Shown: positions 1 to 9,836, counted from the stretch's first letter. The stretch: DNA of 64,000 nucleotides from CAVZVZ01 sp963778895 (GCA_963778895.1 CAVZVZ010000007.1:1-64000); one strand, 5' to 3'. Numbers and translations are program-made. Notes: generated from the letters alone by a model not told the origin.

Positions 1-314
1 GGTATTCACCGCGACTCGAACGGCGAGATTCGCGTGATCGAGGTCACGTTGAGCTACGACAAGGCGATCAACCGCGCCTTCGACAAGATCCGGCAGGCCG
101 GCCACGGCATGCCCGCCGTGCTCGTGCGCCAACTCCAGAACCTCGAGAAGATGTACGGTCCACAACCAACCCTGAACAACGCGGTGTGATTGCCCGGCAG
201 GCCGACATGCTCCTCCGCGCAGCGCTGGAGTCCGTAGCGGAACCGAACGACGTCGCCGACGTCAAGCACACGCACCGGCAGGTGATAGCCGTCATCGCAC
301 GGTCTGGCGGCTGA
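1..314 (+). CDS. C-terminal part of a DUF2254-like membrane protein (5' truncated, one frameshift)
   Basis: The frame is open from the first base and stops at TGA 187-189. Restoring one G in GCGGTGTGATT gives a continuous frame (…NAVVIARQADMLLRA…) to TGA 312-314. The pattern of the joined tail (L..A...IRQAG.G.PAV..R.L..L, then A..Q.DMLL.AA..SV..P.D) resembles the cytoplasmic C-terminus of DUF2254 predicted membrane proteins; this is family resemblance from memory. Only about 100 residues are present, so the membrane segments cannot be checked. Function of the family is unknown. Confidence 0.5.
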   Translation, partial: YSPRLERRDSRDRGHVELRQGDQPRLRQDPAGRPRHARRARAPTPEPREDVRSTTNPEQRGVIARQADMLLRAALESVAEPNDVADVKHTHRQVIAVIARSGG

Positions 315-349
315 CCCCTGATGCCACGGCGCCATCGGCTCTGAATGGG

Positions 350-679
350 TTACCCACGCGGGGCGAACATCATGTGCGCTCCGCCCGGCGCGAAGAGGGC
401 AACGGCGCGAGCGACACTCAGCCGATCAGCGGAGCAGGTGGATCTGGCCGGACTCCACACGCCGCCAAGCACCGCCTTGACCTGCCGCAAGAACAGTTGC
501 ACGAGCCGTTGGTCGACCTGGTATCGATAGCGGCGGTAGCTGTCGATGTGACCTGGCGTCCAGAGCTGGGCTCGGACGCTCTCGAGGACGAAGTACGCGT
601 CGCGCAACTCGTCCTCCGTCGGGTGCGACGCGAGCCACGTCGCATAGTCAGTATCAGGTGCATCAAGGTGGAACAGCAT
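350..679 (-). CDS. Small hypothetical protein (109 aa)
   Basis: I do not recognise this family. The ATG at 679 follows AGGAGG with 6 nt spacing; a GTG three bases earlier is also possible. The start overlaps the stop of the upstream membrane-protein gene (TGATG), so the two are probably translationally coupled. The first ~75 residues are a soluble, helix-like domain with acidic and aromatic residues (TPGHIDSYRRYRYQVDQRL). The last ~30 residues (…HMMFAPRG) look like unselected sequence, so a frameshift near 440-460 may have lost the true end. The opposite-strand frame here has lower-quality composition and was not chosen. Confidence 0.5.
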   Translation of the reverse strand: MLFHLDAPDTDYATWLASHPTEDELRDAYFVLESVRAQLWTPGHIDSYRRYRYQVDQRLVQLFLRQVKAVLGGVWSPARSTCSADRLSVARAVALFAPGGAHMMFAPRG

Positions 680-1064
680 CACCTTCCTCCTTTCGGCGGC
701 GACGAGATCGTCGGTCTAGGCGCCATGTGCCGGTGTCGCTGCGCCATACCGAGCAGTGCCAGCGCGCTGCCAACGACTAGTACCACTGCGCTCAGACGGA
801 TTGTCTGAGGATCGTCGATCCTGGATTGGAAACGGGGATCGCCGTACACCCACAGCGCCAGCAGATACACGGACAGCGACCGCGGTCCAGCCGGCACCGC
901 GGCCCAACGTCCTCGCAAGCAGCCACACCATCGCGAGCAAGCCTACGAGCGCCAGACCGCGCCCGACGGGGGTGGATCAGCGATGCGATCGCCATCGTGA
1001 CGACGGCTGAACCGATGACCGCTGCCACCTCCCACGTTGCACGGGGGTCTTCAGGGTCTCGCAT
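679..1064 (-). CDS. Small multi-span membrane protein with two frameshifts
   Basis: From ATG 1064 (preceded by GAGG) the frame reads MRDPEDPRATWEVAAVIGSA and a first hydrophobic segment (VVTMAIASLI). Hydrophobic coding then continues in a second frame around 985-900 (GLALVGLLAMVWLLARTLGR). It finishes in a third frame from about 900 to TGA 679-681, with segments SLSVYLLALWVY and SAVVLVVGSALALLG. Joined, it is about 128 residues with three or four membrane segments. Its stop overlaps the start of the next gene. I cannot assign a family. The frame changes match the indel-rich character of the first 6.75 kb. Confidence 0.45.
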
Positions 1065-1454
1065 GGCGAACCTCCTCATCGAGGCGTTGACGAGGTGATC
1101 GTGCCCGAGAACGAAGTCGAGAAGAAACCGCCCTAACACGATCAATGCGCGGTTCTGACGGGACCTTTACGGAAAGACGCAGAGCCGTCCTCGTTGGCGC
1201 TCACCGGTGCTCGCTACGGCCTCGGTGGCTCATCGTGCCGTTCATCGCCGCTGGCGTGAAGTGGCACCGTCAGCATAAACGATCCGCCACGAAGCCGTAT
1301 ACACGCCGTAAAGATCGTTGCGCCCCACCGCGTCAATGACACGTAGTGATCCGTTGTCGGCGGCCTCGGTATCCCGCAGATTCCAACGTGATCTGCGGTT
1401 CTCGACCGAGAACCCGGAGATCCGGACGATCAATCGCCGAGCATCGGAGAAGGC
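1065..1454. other. Intergenic region upstream of the kdp operon
   Basis: No gene is supported here. The region separates the minus-strand small genes from the kdp operon and should carry both promoters. It contains GGGACCTTTACGGA at 1160-1173, sharing the GGGACCTTT half of the element described at 13847. I looked for a c-di-AMP (ydaO-type) riboswitch, common before actinobacterial kdp operons, and could not recognise one by eye. Confidence 0.4.
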
Positions 1455-1622
1455 ATGCAGGACCTCATCGTCGTCGTCATCATCATCGGCTTCTTCGGTC
1501 TGTGTCTGGCGCTGGTCGCCGGATGCAGCCACATCCTCGGTCCCACGGTGGTCGACACGCACGATCACGAGTCCTTGGACGCGGGCCTCGGCACCGATGA
1601 CACCCAACCCGCTCCGGTCTGA
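1455..1622 (+). CDS. 55-aa single-span membrane protein preceding kdpF
   Basis: ATG 1455 follows GGAGAAGG. The protein is MQDLIVVVIIIGFFGLCLAL followed by VAGCSH and an acidic, histidine-containing tail ending in PAPV. One N-terminal transmembrane helix occupies residues ~3-22. Very short membrane proteins of this kind commonly sit just before kdpF in actinobacterial kdp operons; their role is unknown, possibly a small subunit or assembly factor. The frame is intact, unlike its neighbours, and ends 14 nt before kdpF. Confidence 0.7.
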   Translation: MQDLIVVVIIIGFFGLCLALVAGCSHILGPTVVDTHDHESLDAGLGTDDTQPAPV

Positions 1623-1636
1623 GGAGGCCCACGCCG

Positions 1637-1725
1637 ATGTCGAGTGAAGATCTGGTCGGGCTCATGCTGGCCATTGTGATCGTCGGCTATCTCGTGGTCG
1701 CCCTGCTCTACCGGAGAAGCTCTGA
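1637..1725 (+). CDS. kdpF: KdpF, small subunit of the K+-transporting ATPase (frameshift near its end)
   Basis: ATG 1637 has GAGGAG upstream. MSSEDLVGLMLAIVIVGYLV is followed by VALLY, a single transmembrane helix of the KdpF type. As written the frame runs on, but restoring one C in TACCGGAGAAGCTCTGA gives the canonical ending YPEKL-stop (TGA 1723-1725), making a 29-residue protein, the usual KdpF length. KdpF stabilises the KdpABC complex in the membrane. The restored stop overlaps the kdpA start as TGATG, which supports this reading. Confidence 0.75.
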
Positions 1726-3443
1726 TGGGCACGCCGTCGGTCACTGGTTCGTGCTGGCGTCGCCGTCGGTGTCACCGCGCCGGTCCTGGGCAAGTACATG
1801 GCCAAGGTGTTCGGTGGCGGCAAGGCTCCGGGCGACCGGGTGTTCCTGCCCGTCGAGCGCTTCGGGTACCGCCTCATGGGCGTCGACCCCGAACAGACCT
1901 GGCAGCGCTACGCCGTCTCGCTGATCGCCTTCAGCCTGGTCGGGGTGCTGGCCCTGTACTTCATCCAGCGCTTCCAGACCCATCTGCCGCTGAACCCCGA
2001 CGGTCAGCCGGGGTTCCGCCGTTCATGTCGTTCAACAACGCCGTGAGCTTCACCACCAACACCGACTGGCAGAGCTACATCCCCGAGTCGACGGTCAGCT
2101 TCTTCACCCAGACCGTCGGCTTCGCCTTCCAGAACTTCATGTCGGCCGCGGTGGGCTCGCGGTCGCGGTGGCGCTCATCCGGGGCCTGGCCCGGCGCCGC
2201 AGCCGGACGATCGGCAACTTCTGGGTGGACATCACCCGGGCCACCACCCGCTGTCCGTCGCCTCGTGCTGGCGGTCGTCTTCGTGAGCCAGGGCGTCATC
2301 GACAACTTCCACGCCCAGCAGGCGGTCGCCCCGATCGACCAGAGCCTCGACCGCCCCCGGTCCCGACGGCCGACCCAAGACGCCCCGTCCCCGGTGGACC
2401 GGTGGCGTCGCAGGAGGCGATCAAGGAGTTCGGCACCAACGGTGGCGGCTTCTTCAACGCCAACTCGGGCCACCCGTTCGAGAACCCGAACGGGTTCACC
2501 AACTTCCTGCAGATGTACGGCGGCGTCCATCGCCTTCGGCCTCGCCTTCACCTTCGGTCACATGGTCGGCGACAAGCGCCAGGGCCGGGCGCTGTTCGCG
2601 GTGATGGCCATCTTCTGGATCGTGCCGATGGTCGCGGTCATCCACTACGAGACGGCCGGCAACCCGCGGCTCACCGCGGCCGGAGCCGACCAGTCGGCGA
2701 CCAGCCAGCAGAGCGGCGGCAACATGGAGGGCAAGGAGACCCGCTTCGGCCCCGCCGCCAGCGCGATGCACGGGTCGAACTCGACGAGCACCACGACCGG
2801 CTCGGTCGTGTCGTCGCACGACTCGTTCACCCCGCTCGGCGGTGGCATCGTGCTGTTCAACATCCTGCTCGGCGAGTACGGCCCCGGCGGGGTCGGGGTC
2901 GGGCCTGTACGGCCTGCTCGTGCTGGCCCTGATAGCCGTGTTCATCGCCGGGCTCATGGTCGGACGGACGCCCGAGTACCTCGGCAAGAAGATCCGGGCT
3001 CCCGACGTGAAGCTGGCCACGATCTACGTGCTGCTCGTCCCGGCGTCGGTGCTGGTCCTGTCGGCCATCACCGTGCTGCTCACCGCCCAGGTGGCGCCTT
3101 CGGCAACACCGGCCCGCACGGGCTCACCGAGGCGCTGTACGCCTACGCCTCGGGCGGCAACGGCAACGGCTCGGCCTTCCCCGGCATCACCGTGACGTCC
3201 GACTGGTACCAGCTCAGCCTCGGCATGGCGATCCTGATCGGCCGCTACCTGCTGATCATCCCCGTGCTCGCCATCGCCGGCGGATCGGCCCGCAAGCAGC
3301 CGACGAAGGAGTCCGCCGGCACCTTCCCGACCCACGGCCCGCTGTTCGTCGGCCTGGTGGTCGCCGTCATCCTCATCATCACCGGGCTCACCTACTTCCC
3401 GGTGCTGTCGCTTGGTCCCATCGTCGAGCACCTGTCGCTCTGA
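1725..3443 (+). CDS. kdpA: KdpA, K+-binding/channel subunit of K+-ATPase (about nine frameshifts)
   Basis: KdpA forms the ion-selective pore of the high-affinity K+ pump. Conserved elements occur in order but in changing frames: VTAPVLGKYMAKVF, LPLNPDG, NNAVSFTTNTDWQSY, VASQEAIKEFGTNGGGFFNA, FTFGHMVGDKRQGR, NMEGKETRFG, MVGRTPEYLGKKI, GPHGLTEALYAYASGGNGNG, GTFPTHGPLFVG and a final LGPIVEHLSL-stop. All four selectivity-type loops are recognisable. Shifts lie near 1755, 2012, 2150, 2270, 2395, 2525, 2900 and 3095. Several are exactly one base short or long in a G or C run, for example GGGG at ~2012 where GGGGG restores PGVPPF. Total span equals a normal ~570-residue KdpA, so nothing large is missing. 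As written no functional protein would be made. Confidence 0.85.
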   Translation: MGTPSVTGSCWRRRRCHRAGPGQVHGQGVRWRQGSGRPGVPARRALRVPPHGRRPRTDLAALRRLADRLQPGRGAGPVLHPALPDPSAAEPRRSAGVPPFMSFNNAVSFTTNTDWQSYIPESTVSFFTQTVGFAFQNFMSAAVGSRSRWRSSGAWPGAAAGRSATSGWTSPGPPPAVRRLVLAVVFVSQGVIDNFHAQQAVAPIDQSLDRPRSRRPTQDAPSPVDRWRRRRRSRSSAPTVAASSTPTRATRSRTRTGSPTSCRCTAASIAFGLAFTFGHMVGDKRQGRALFAVMAIFWIVPMVAVIHYETAGNPRLTAAGADQSATSQQSGGNMEGKETRFGPAASAMHGSNSTSTTTGSVVSSHDSFTPLGGGIVLFNILLGEYGPGGVGVGPVRPARAGPDSRVHRRAHGRTDARVPRQEDPGSRREAGHDLRAARPGVGAGPVGHHRAAHRPGGAFGNTGPHGLTEALYAYASGGNGNGSAFPGITVTSDWYQLSLGMAILIGRYLLIIPVLAIAGGSARKQPTKESAGTFPTHGPLFVGLVVAVILIITGLTYFPVLSLGPIVEHLSL

Positions 3444-3472
3444 CGGCCTCGACGATCGAACGGAGACATCAC

Positions 3473-5545
3473 ATGACCATTCACGCGACGTGCTCGACAA
3501 GCACCCGCCCAAGCGTCGCCAAGCCGCCCCGGAGCTCTCTGCTCGACGCCCACTGGTCAGCGGGCCATCAGGGGCGCCTTCGTCAAGCTGAACCCGAGGC
3601 ACATGGCCCGCAACCCGGTCATGTTCGTCGTCGAGATCGGCAGCGTCTTCACGCACCGTCCTGTTCGTGCGCGACCTCGGCTCGAGCTCGGCCGCCGACA
3701 ACTGGTTCGCCGGCCTGGTGACGGCCTGGCTGTGGTTCACGGTGCTGTTCGCCAACTTCGCCGAGGCCATCGCCGAAGGGCGGGGCAAGGCCCAGGCGGC
3801 CACGCTGCGCCGGACGCGGGCCGAGACGATGGCGTACGTGCGCCGAGCCGGAGGGCCTGGTCGAGGTGCCGTCGACCGAGCTGCAGCTCGGCGACATCTG
3901 CGTCGTGACGCCGGGCGAGATCATCCCGGGCGACGGCGACGTCGTCGAGGGCATCGCCTCGATCGACGAGTCGGCCATCACCGGCGAGTCGGCCCCGGTG
4001 ATCCGGGAGTCGGGCGGCGATCGCAGCGCGGTGACCGGCGGCACCCGGGTGCTGTCGGACCAGATCGCGGTGCGGATCACGACGAGGCCGGGCGAGAGCT
4101 TCATCGACCGGATGATCGCCCTGGTCGAGGGGGCCAACCGCCAGAAGACGCCCGAACGAGGTGGCCCTCAACATCCTGCTGGCCGGGCTCACCCTCATCC
4201 TGTTGCTGGCCACCGCCACCATCCAGCCGTACGCGACCTACTCGAGCCTCTCGCAGTCGATCATCGTGCTCGTCGCCCTGCTGGTGTGCCTGATCCCGAC
4301 GACCATCGGCGCGCTGCTGTCGGCCATCGGCATCGCCGGCATGGACCGTCTCGTGCAGCGCAACGTGCTGGCCATGTCGGGTCGGGCCGTCGAGGCCGCC
4401 GGTGACGTGAGCACGCTCCTGCTCGACAAGACCGGCACCATCACCTACGGCAACCGGATGGCGGCGCGTTCCTGCCGGTCGCGGGCGTCGACGAGCAGGA
4501 GCTGGCGGTCGCCGCGCTGCTGGCCTCCGAGGCCGACGAGACCCCCGAGGGCCGCTCGATCGTCGACTTCGCCGACCACGGCTACGGCCTGCAAGCTCGC
4601 GGACATGCCCGGAGCCGAGCTCATCGAGTTCACCGCGCAGACCCGCATGAGCGGCGTCGACTTCGAGGGCCGCCAGCTCCGCAAGGGCGCGGCCGACAGC
4701 GTTCGCCGCTGGGTCGAGGAGCTCGGCGGGACGATCCCGGCCGGTCTCGACGCGATCGTGGAGCAGGTCGCCGGCGAAGGCGGCACGCCCCTGGTCGTGG
4801 CCGACGGGCCCGGATCCTCGGCGTCATCTACCTCAAGGACACGGTCAAGACGGGCATCGCCGAGCGGTTCCAGGAGATGCGGGTCATGGGCATCCGCACG
4901 GTGATGATCACCGGCGACAACCCGCTGACGGCGGCCAAGATCGCCGAGGAGGCGGGGGTCGACGACTTCCTGGCCGAGGCCACGCCGGAGGACAAGCTGG
5001 CGCTGATCGGCGCGAGCAGCACGACGGCTCGCTCGTCGCCATGACCGGCGACGGCACCAACGACGCGCCGGCGCTGGCCCAGGCCGACGTCGGGGTGGCC
5101 ATGAACACCGGCACCCAGGCGGCGAAGGAAGCCGGGAACATGGTCGACCTCGACTCCGACCCGACCAAGCTGCTCGACATCATCGAGATCGGCAAGCAGC
5201 TGCTGATCACCCGGGGTTCGCTCACCACGTTCTCGATCGCCAACGACGTCGCCAAGTACTTCGCCATCATCCCGGCGATGTTCGTGGCCGTGTTCCCGTC
5301 GCTCGACACGCTGAACATCATGAAGCTGTCGAACCCGCACTCGGCGATCCTGTCGGCGGTCATCTTCAACGCCCTCGTCATCGTGGCGCTGATCCCGCTC
5401 GCGCTTCGCGGGGTCAAGTTCCAGCCGCGCAGCGGCGCCGAGATCCTGCGCCGCAACCTCTGTCTACGGCGTCGGCGGCCTGATCGCCCCGTTCATCTTC
5501 ATCAAGCTGATCGACATCGTCCTCACCGCCATGGGAGTGCACTGA
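3473..5545 (+). CDS. kdpB: KdpB, P-type ATPase subunit of K+ transporter (multiple frameshifts)
   Basis: KdpB hydrolyses ATP to drive K+ uptake through KdpA. Starting at ATG 3473, the family landmarks are all present: FVKLNPRHMARNPVMFVVEI, the TGES actuator loop (SIDESAITGESAPV, ~3960), a membrane block with LIPTTIGALLSAIGIAGMDR, the phosphorylation motif DKTGTIT (~4425), the N-domain with KGAADSVRRW, MITGDNPLTAAKIAEE, the hinge MTGDGTNDAPALAQADVGVA (5041) and a C-terminal membrane block ending …IVLTAMGVH-stop. These lie in at least eight successive frames, with changes near 3560, 3655, 3850, 4150, 4470, 4600, 4815, 5030 and 5460. The stop overlaps the kdpC ATG (TGATG). Confidence 0.85.
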
Positions 5546-6257
5546 TGCGCCAGAACCTTCGGCAGCTGCTCGTCTCGCTCCGGCGTTCGTGGTGTTCACG
5601 GTGGTGCTCTGCCTGCTGTACCCGGCCGCGGTGTTCGCGGTGGCCAGGTCGGCTTCAAGGACAAGGCCAACGGCTCGATCGTCGAGGTCGACGGGCGTCC
5701 GGTCGGCTCGTCGATGCTCGCCCAGGACTTCGTCGACCCGAAGTACTTCTGGCCGCGGCCGTCGGCGGCCGGCGTCGGCTACGACGGCAACGGCTACGAC
5801 GCCGCCGCCTCGGGCGGGTCGAACGCCGGCCCGACGTCGGACAAGCTGCTGTCGCCCTGCCTGCCGGTACCCGCGGTCGACGACACCGGGAGCCCGGTGA
5901 CCGACTCCGACGGCAACCCCGTCGACGAGACGAACCCGGACGGCTCACCGGTGTGCAACACCGCGACGGTCCCCCAGCGGATCGCCGCCTACCGGCCGGC
6001 CAACGGCTCGACCGACGACGCCCCCGTGCCGGTCGACGCCGTCACCGCGTCGTTCTCCGGCCTCGATCCCCGAGATCTCGGTCGCCAACGCCCGGATTCA
6101 GGCGCCACGGGTGGCGGACGCTCGAGGCCTGACGGTCGACGAGGTGAACCGGCTGGTCGATCGACTACACGCGAAGGACGGTCGCCTCGGGTTCCTCGGC
6201 GAGCCGGGGGTGAACGTGGTCGAGCTCAACCTGGCCCTCGACGCGCTCTCGAGTTGA
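5545..6257 (+). CDS. kdpC: KdpC, periplasmic-side subunit of K+-ATPase (frameshifts)
   Basis: KdpC is a single-span subunit that stabilises the complex. The N-terminus reads MRQNLRQLLVSLR, then a transmembrane helix (FTVVLCLLYPAAVFAV) after a frame change near 5580. The domain signatures follow: NGSIVEVDGRPVGSSMLAQ, DPKYFWPRPSAAG, YDAAASGGSNAGPTS. After further shifts near 5650 and 6070 come VPVDAVTAS, EISVANARIQAPRVADARGL and GFLGEPGVNVVELNLALDAL. Between the SGGSN motif and the C-terminal domain there is an insertion of about 40 polar residues (…PVTDSDGNPVDETNPDG…), as in many high-GC actinobacterial KdpC proteins. It overlaps kdpB by one base. Confidence 0.85.
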
Positions 6258-6443
6258 CTGGCCTCTTCACCGTGAAGGGTCCGACGCCAACGCTGCCGGG
6301 CGTCGGCGCAAGGGTTTCGTGTAGGGCCTTCCGCTTCCCGAGACGGAAGGCGTACACCGGAGAGAGTCGAGACCACCCGCCCCGGGCGGGACCGGCCGAG
6401 ATCCCCCGCGAGGGGGCGATTCAATCGGAGCGAGGAACGCTTC

Positions 6444-8967
6444 GTGGTCTACATCGGCGTGGCGGTCGGGGTCGGCAAGACGTGCGCACTGTTGGCCGAG
6501 GCGGAGCGTCGCGCCGAGCGAGGGACCGACGTGGTGATCGGCAGCGTCGAAAGCCACGGTCGACCACGGACCGAGGCCGCGATCGATCGACTCCAGGGAC
6601 TCCTCGTCGGTCCGGCGGGCCGACTCGACGTCGAGGCGATCGTCGAGCGAAGTCCCGCTCTGGTGGTGGTCGACGATCTCGACGTCATGAACCCGTCCGG
6701 CTCTCGCAACCGGTTCCGCTGGCAGGACGTCGATGAACTGCTTCGCCGCCGGGCTCGACGTGATCACCGCCACCAACGCCGAACGGCTCGAGTCATTGGC
6801 GGATGTCGTCACGGAGATCACCGGTTCGCTCGTCGGCTCGTCGGTCCCGGACACGTTCGTCCGCGCCGCTGACCAGGTCGAGCTGATCGACATGGACCCG
6901 GTTGCCCTTCGGCGGCGCCTTGCCCACGGCAACATCGTCGGGGCCGACCAGCTCAGCCTCCAAACCAGCCAGTACTTCCGAGTCGAGACCCTTGCCGCAT
7001 TGCGCGAGTTGGCCCTGCTCTGGGTCGCCGATCGTGTGGATGACGAGGTGCGCCGGCTACAGCGTCTCGACGGGAAGGGCGGCCAGCTCGAGACCAAGAC
7101 GCGGGTGGTTGTCGCGATGACGGGTGCACCCGGCGGGGACATATTGATCCGCCGAGGAGCCCGGATGTGCGAACGCCTCCACGGCGAGCTCATCGGTGTC
7201 CACGTCCACCCCCCCGGTCCGCCCCCTGAGATCGAACCGAGCCTCGAGGCCAATCGAAGAGTGCTCGCCTCGCTCGATGGTCGCTTCATCCAAGTCGCCG
7301 GCGAGGACGTGTCCGCCGCACTCGTCGCCTTTGCCCGGGCCGAGAACGCGACCCAGCTCGTGATCGGGGGATCGAATCGCTCTCGGCTCGATCGCTTGAT
7401 GCACGGCTCGGTCATCGGCCGAGTACTCGACCTCTCCGAAGGCATCGATGTTCACGTCATCGCCACCCTTCCGGGACCGGACCGGGGCTCGAAGCGGCAC
7501 CGGCCGCCGGCGTCGGCGTCCCGGTGGTACCGATCGTCGACCGGCACTCGGCTTGCCTGGTTGCTGGCCGTCCTCGCTGCGCCCACCGCGTTCGGCGTGG
7601 CGCGGTCGTTCGGTGGGAGCGCAGTGCTGCCCGTCGAGCTGGTCTTCTCGGTCGTGCTCGTCGCCACGATTGCCTGGGCCGGCGGGAAGGCTCCGGCTGT
7701 GGTGGCCACCTTCTTCGGGCTGGGTGCTGCGGAGTTCGGCGCCACCCGAACCGCCGGCGATCTCGGTGAGGCCGGCCACGTCGTCCAGCTCGGCTTGTTC
7801 GTTGCCGTCGCCGCCGGCGCCATCGTGTTGGTCACCCGTCTTCGACGGGCCGAGGCCCGACTCGAGGTGGCCACCAATGAGGCCGAAGCCCTCGCCGGAC
7901 TGGCGGGGGCGGCGGTGCTCGTCGGCCCGGAGCCGCTGTCGCAGCTCGTCCGCGAGATCCGTCGTGCGTTCGACCTCACCTCAGTGGCCGTCCTGGGCCC
8001 GGCGAGGGACGGATGGGAGACGATCGCACGCGCAGGAACCGACCCGCCGAGACGACCATCCGACGCAGACATGGAGGTTCAGCTGAACCACGGCGCCGTC
8101 GTCGTGTTGAACGGCGACATCGACGCCGACGACGCGCGTCTCCTGTCCGCATTCATCACGCAGCTGCGCTCCGCTCAAGAGCAGACGATGTTGGAGGAGC
8201 GAGCTCGCGACGCCGAGGTGTTGCGATCCGCCAAAGAGGTTCGCGACGGTCTGTTGCTCGCGGTCTCGCACGACCTGCGCACTCCACTCGCGTCGATCAA
8301 ACTGTCGGCCGCATCACTCGTGAGCGACGACGTCACGTGGTCGGGCGAGCAGGTCCGGGAGTTCGCGCGAGCGATCGAACACGAAGCCGACCACCTGAAT
8401 CGGCTGGTCTCCGAGGTGCTCGACCTCAGCCGCCTGCAGAGCGGTGCGCTCGGCGTGAACCTCGCGCCCACGGAAATAGCGACCATCATCGCCGAGGCCG
8501 TCGAGACCGTTCCCCACGCCGAAGGCCAGGTGATCACCACCGTCACGGCGCCCGCGCCTGTGGCGATCGCCGATCCGGTCCTGCTCGAGCGGGTCGTGGC
8601 GAACCTCGTCGCCAATGCGATCAAGTGGTCGCCGGCCGGGGCCCCGATCCATGTCCATGCCGGGACGGTGGCGGGCGCGATCGAGATCCGCGTCATCGAC
8701 CGGGGACCGGGCATTGCGCCGACACAGCGACTGAGTGTGTTCCAACCGTTCCAACGTCTTGGTGATGGAAACGACGCCAACGTCACCGGCCTCGGCCTGG
8801 GCCTCGCTCTGGCGCGCGGCTTCGTTCGAGCGATGGATGGTGAGATCCTCATCGAGGACACTCCCGGCGGTGGGACGACGATGGTCGTCCAGCTCGACCT
8901 GGCCCGCCCAGGACGCGCCGCCGCCCTCGCGATCCAGCCGCGGCTCGCGGCGCACGGGGCGAGATGA
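6444..8967 (+). CDS. kdpD: KdpD, turgor/K+ sensor histidine kinase (frameshifts in the first 300 nt)
   Basis: The N-terminal KdpD sensor domain has a P-loop VYIGVAVGVGKT (the usual Pro of APGVGKT is Val) and RWQDVDELL. The frame then changes near 6735, where AGLDVITATNAERLESL resumes, and stays open to 8967. A universal-stress (USP) domain (MTGAPGGDILIRRGARMCER … LVIGGSNRSRLDRL), a short DUF4118 membrane bundle (~7555-7850) and a GAF-like linker follow. The kinase core has the H-box SHDLRTPLASIK, N-box VANAIKWSP, and G-boxes DRGPGIAP and GLGLGLALARG. The true start is uncertain: SERGTLR just upstream fits a KdpD N-terminus if one G near 6446 is removed. It overlaps kdpE by ATGA. KdpD controls kdpFABC through KdpE. 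Confidence 0.9.
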
Positions 8968-9665
8968 CGACCAGGGTTCTGCTCGTCGATGATCACGCCC
9001 CCTTCGTGGCGGCACTGGGGATGAACCTCTGTGCCCGTGGCTATGAGGTCACGGAGTCGCGAACCGTGGAGGGAGCGATCGCGAGGTTCGACGCGTCACC
9101 GCCCGACATCGTCCTGCTCGACCTAGGGCTGCCTGACCGGTCTGGCCAGGCGGTCGTCGACCACATCCGGGCCAGGAGCCGAGTGCCGATCCTCGTCGTG
9201 TCAGCTCGGTCGGACGACCAACAGAAGATCGCCCTGCTCGACGCCGGAGCCGACGGCTACATCACCAAGCCCTTCAGCCTCGACGAGCTACTGGCCCGCA
9301 TCCGCGCCTCGTTGCGAAAATCCCGTCCCCCGGTGAGCAAACCCACCCGCGTCGTCACGAAGGACTTCGAGATCGACTTCGACGCCCGAGTCGTCCGTAC
9401 GAAGACCGCGCCAGTCCGCTTGACGCGCACGGAGTGGGCGGTGCTCGACTACTTGGTGCAGGCCGACGGTCGGCTCGTGCCCCAGCAGGACCTGTTGACC
9501 GAGGTTTGGGGCCCGGACGCCGTCGGCCACTCCAACTACATCCGCATCCAACTCGCGCACCTCCGCAAGAAACTCGAACCTGATCCATCGCGCCCGATCT
9601 ACTTCGTCACCGAGCCCCGTCTGGGTGTGCGATTCGAACCCCACCCGAAGAAGACGAACAACTGA
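8964..9665 (+). CDS. kdpE: KdpE, OmpR-family response regulator of the kdp operon
   Basis: A 233-residue response regulator. The receiver domain (residues ~4-115) has the acidic pocket VDDH, the phosphoacceptor Asp in DIVLLDLGLPD, the conserved Ser in VVSARS and Lys in ITKPFS. A winged-helix DNA-binding domain follows (LTRTEWAVLDYLVQADGRLV … HSNYIRIQLAHLRKKLEPDP). It overlaps kdpD by 4 nt (ATGA), so the two-component pair is translationally coupled. Partner and target are inferred from position directly behind kdpFABC-kdpD. The frame is intact. Confidence 0.92.
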   Translation: MTTRVLLVDDHAPFVAALGMNLCARGYEVTESRTVEGAIARFDASPPDIVLLDLGLPDRSGQAVVDHIRARSRVPILVVSARSDDQQKIALLDAGADGYITKPFSLDELLARIRASLRKSRPPVSKPTRVVTKDFEIDFDARVVRTKTAPVRLTRTEWAVLDYLVQADGRLVPQQDLLTEVWGPDAVGHSNYIRIQLAHLRKKLEPDPSRPIYFVTEPRLGVRFEPHPKKTNN

Positions 9666-9705
9666 CCGAGTCGGCCGCTGCACCTCCTGGGCTGTTTGCT
9701 TCTCA

Positions 9706-9836
9706 CACGGCAGTCACGTAACGGACCGCCGTAGCCTTCTTCGCATGAGGATCGGCGTGATCGGAGCGGGTCGTGCGGTACGACGTTCGCGTCGATACTC
9801 GCCGAGCGGCACGACACTCGGCTGTCTTCATCGAGC
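9706..9836 (+). pseudogene. Decayed duplicate of the gpsA promoter region and first ~30 codons
   Basis: This stretch aligns to 14425-14556, the leader and start of the intact gpsA, over about 130 bp with roughly 85% identity by eye. It includes the upstream CACGGCAGTCACGTA, the ATG (9745) and ATGAGGATCGGCGTGATCGG. One base is missing after GGAGC relative to the intact copy, so after MRIGVIGAG the frame becomes nonsense and no GpsA could be made. Similarity ends around 9836, 15 nt before the stop of the minus-strand acetyltransferase gene. It is a relic of duplication or rearrangement, and the two copies bracket the acetyltransferase, PPK2 and CBS genes. Confidence 0.85.

Noticed and set aside
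1160..1173. GGGACCTTTACGGA as a full DosR-like box before kdp
   Set aside because: Only the left half matches. Reported as a related half site, not as an operator.
1065..1454. Possible ydaO-type c-di-AMP riboswitch before kdp
   Set aside because: I could not identify the conserved motifs by eye. A covariance-model search would be needed.
1242..1607. Minus-strand frame with a run of Asp residues (121 codons)
   Set aside because: The Asp run is only the antisense of the GTC/ATC repeats encoding the membrane helix of the 55-aa protein before kdpF. No start site or family is convincing.
3024..3803. 259-codon minus-strand frame across kdpA/kdpB
   Set aside because: It runs antisense to conserved KdpA and KdpB motifs. 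Long antisense frames are expected at this GC content.
1725..5545. Programmed ribosomal frameshifting as an explanation for the kdp frames
   Set aside because: There are far too many shifts, in both directions, at no common slippery motif and without conservation in any known KdpA or KdpB.
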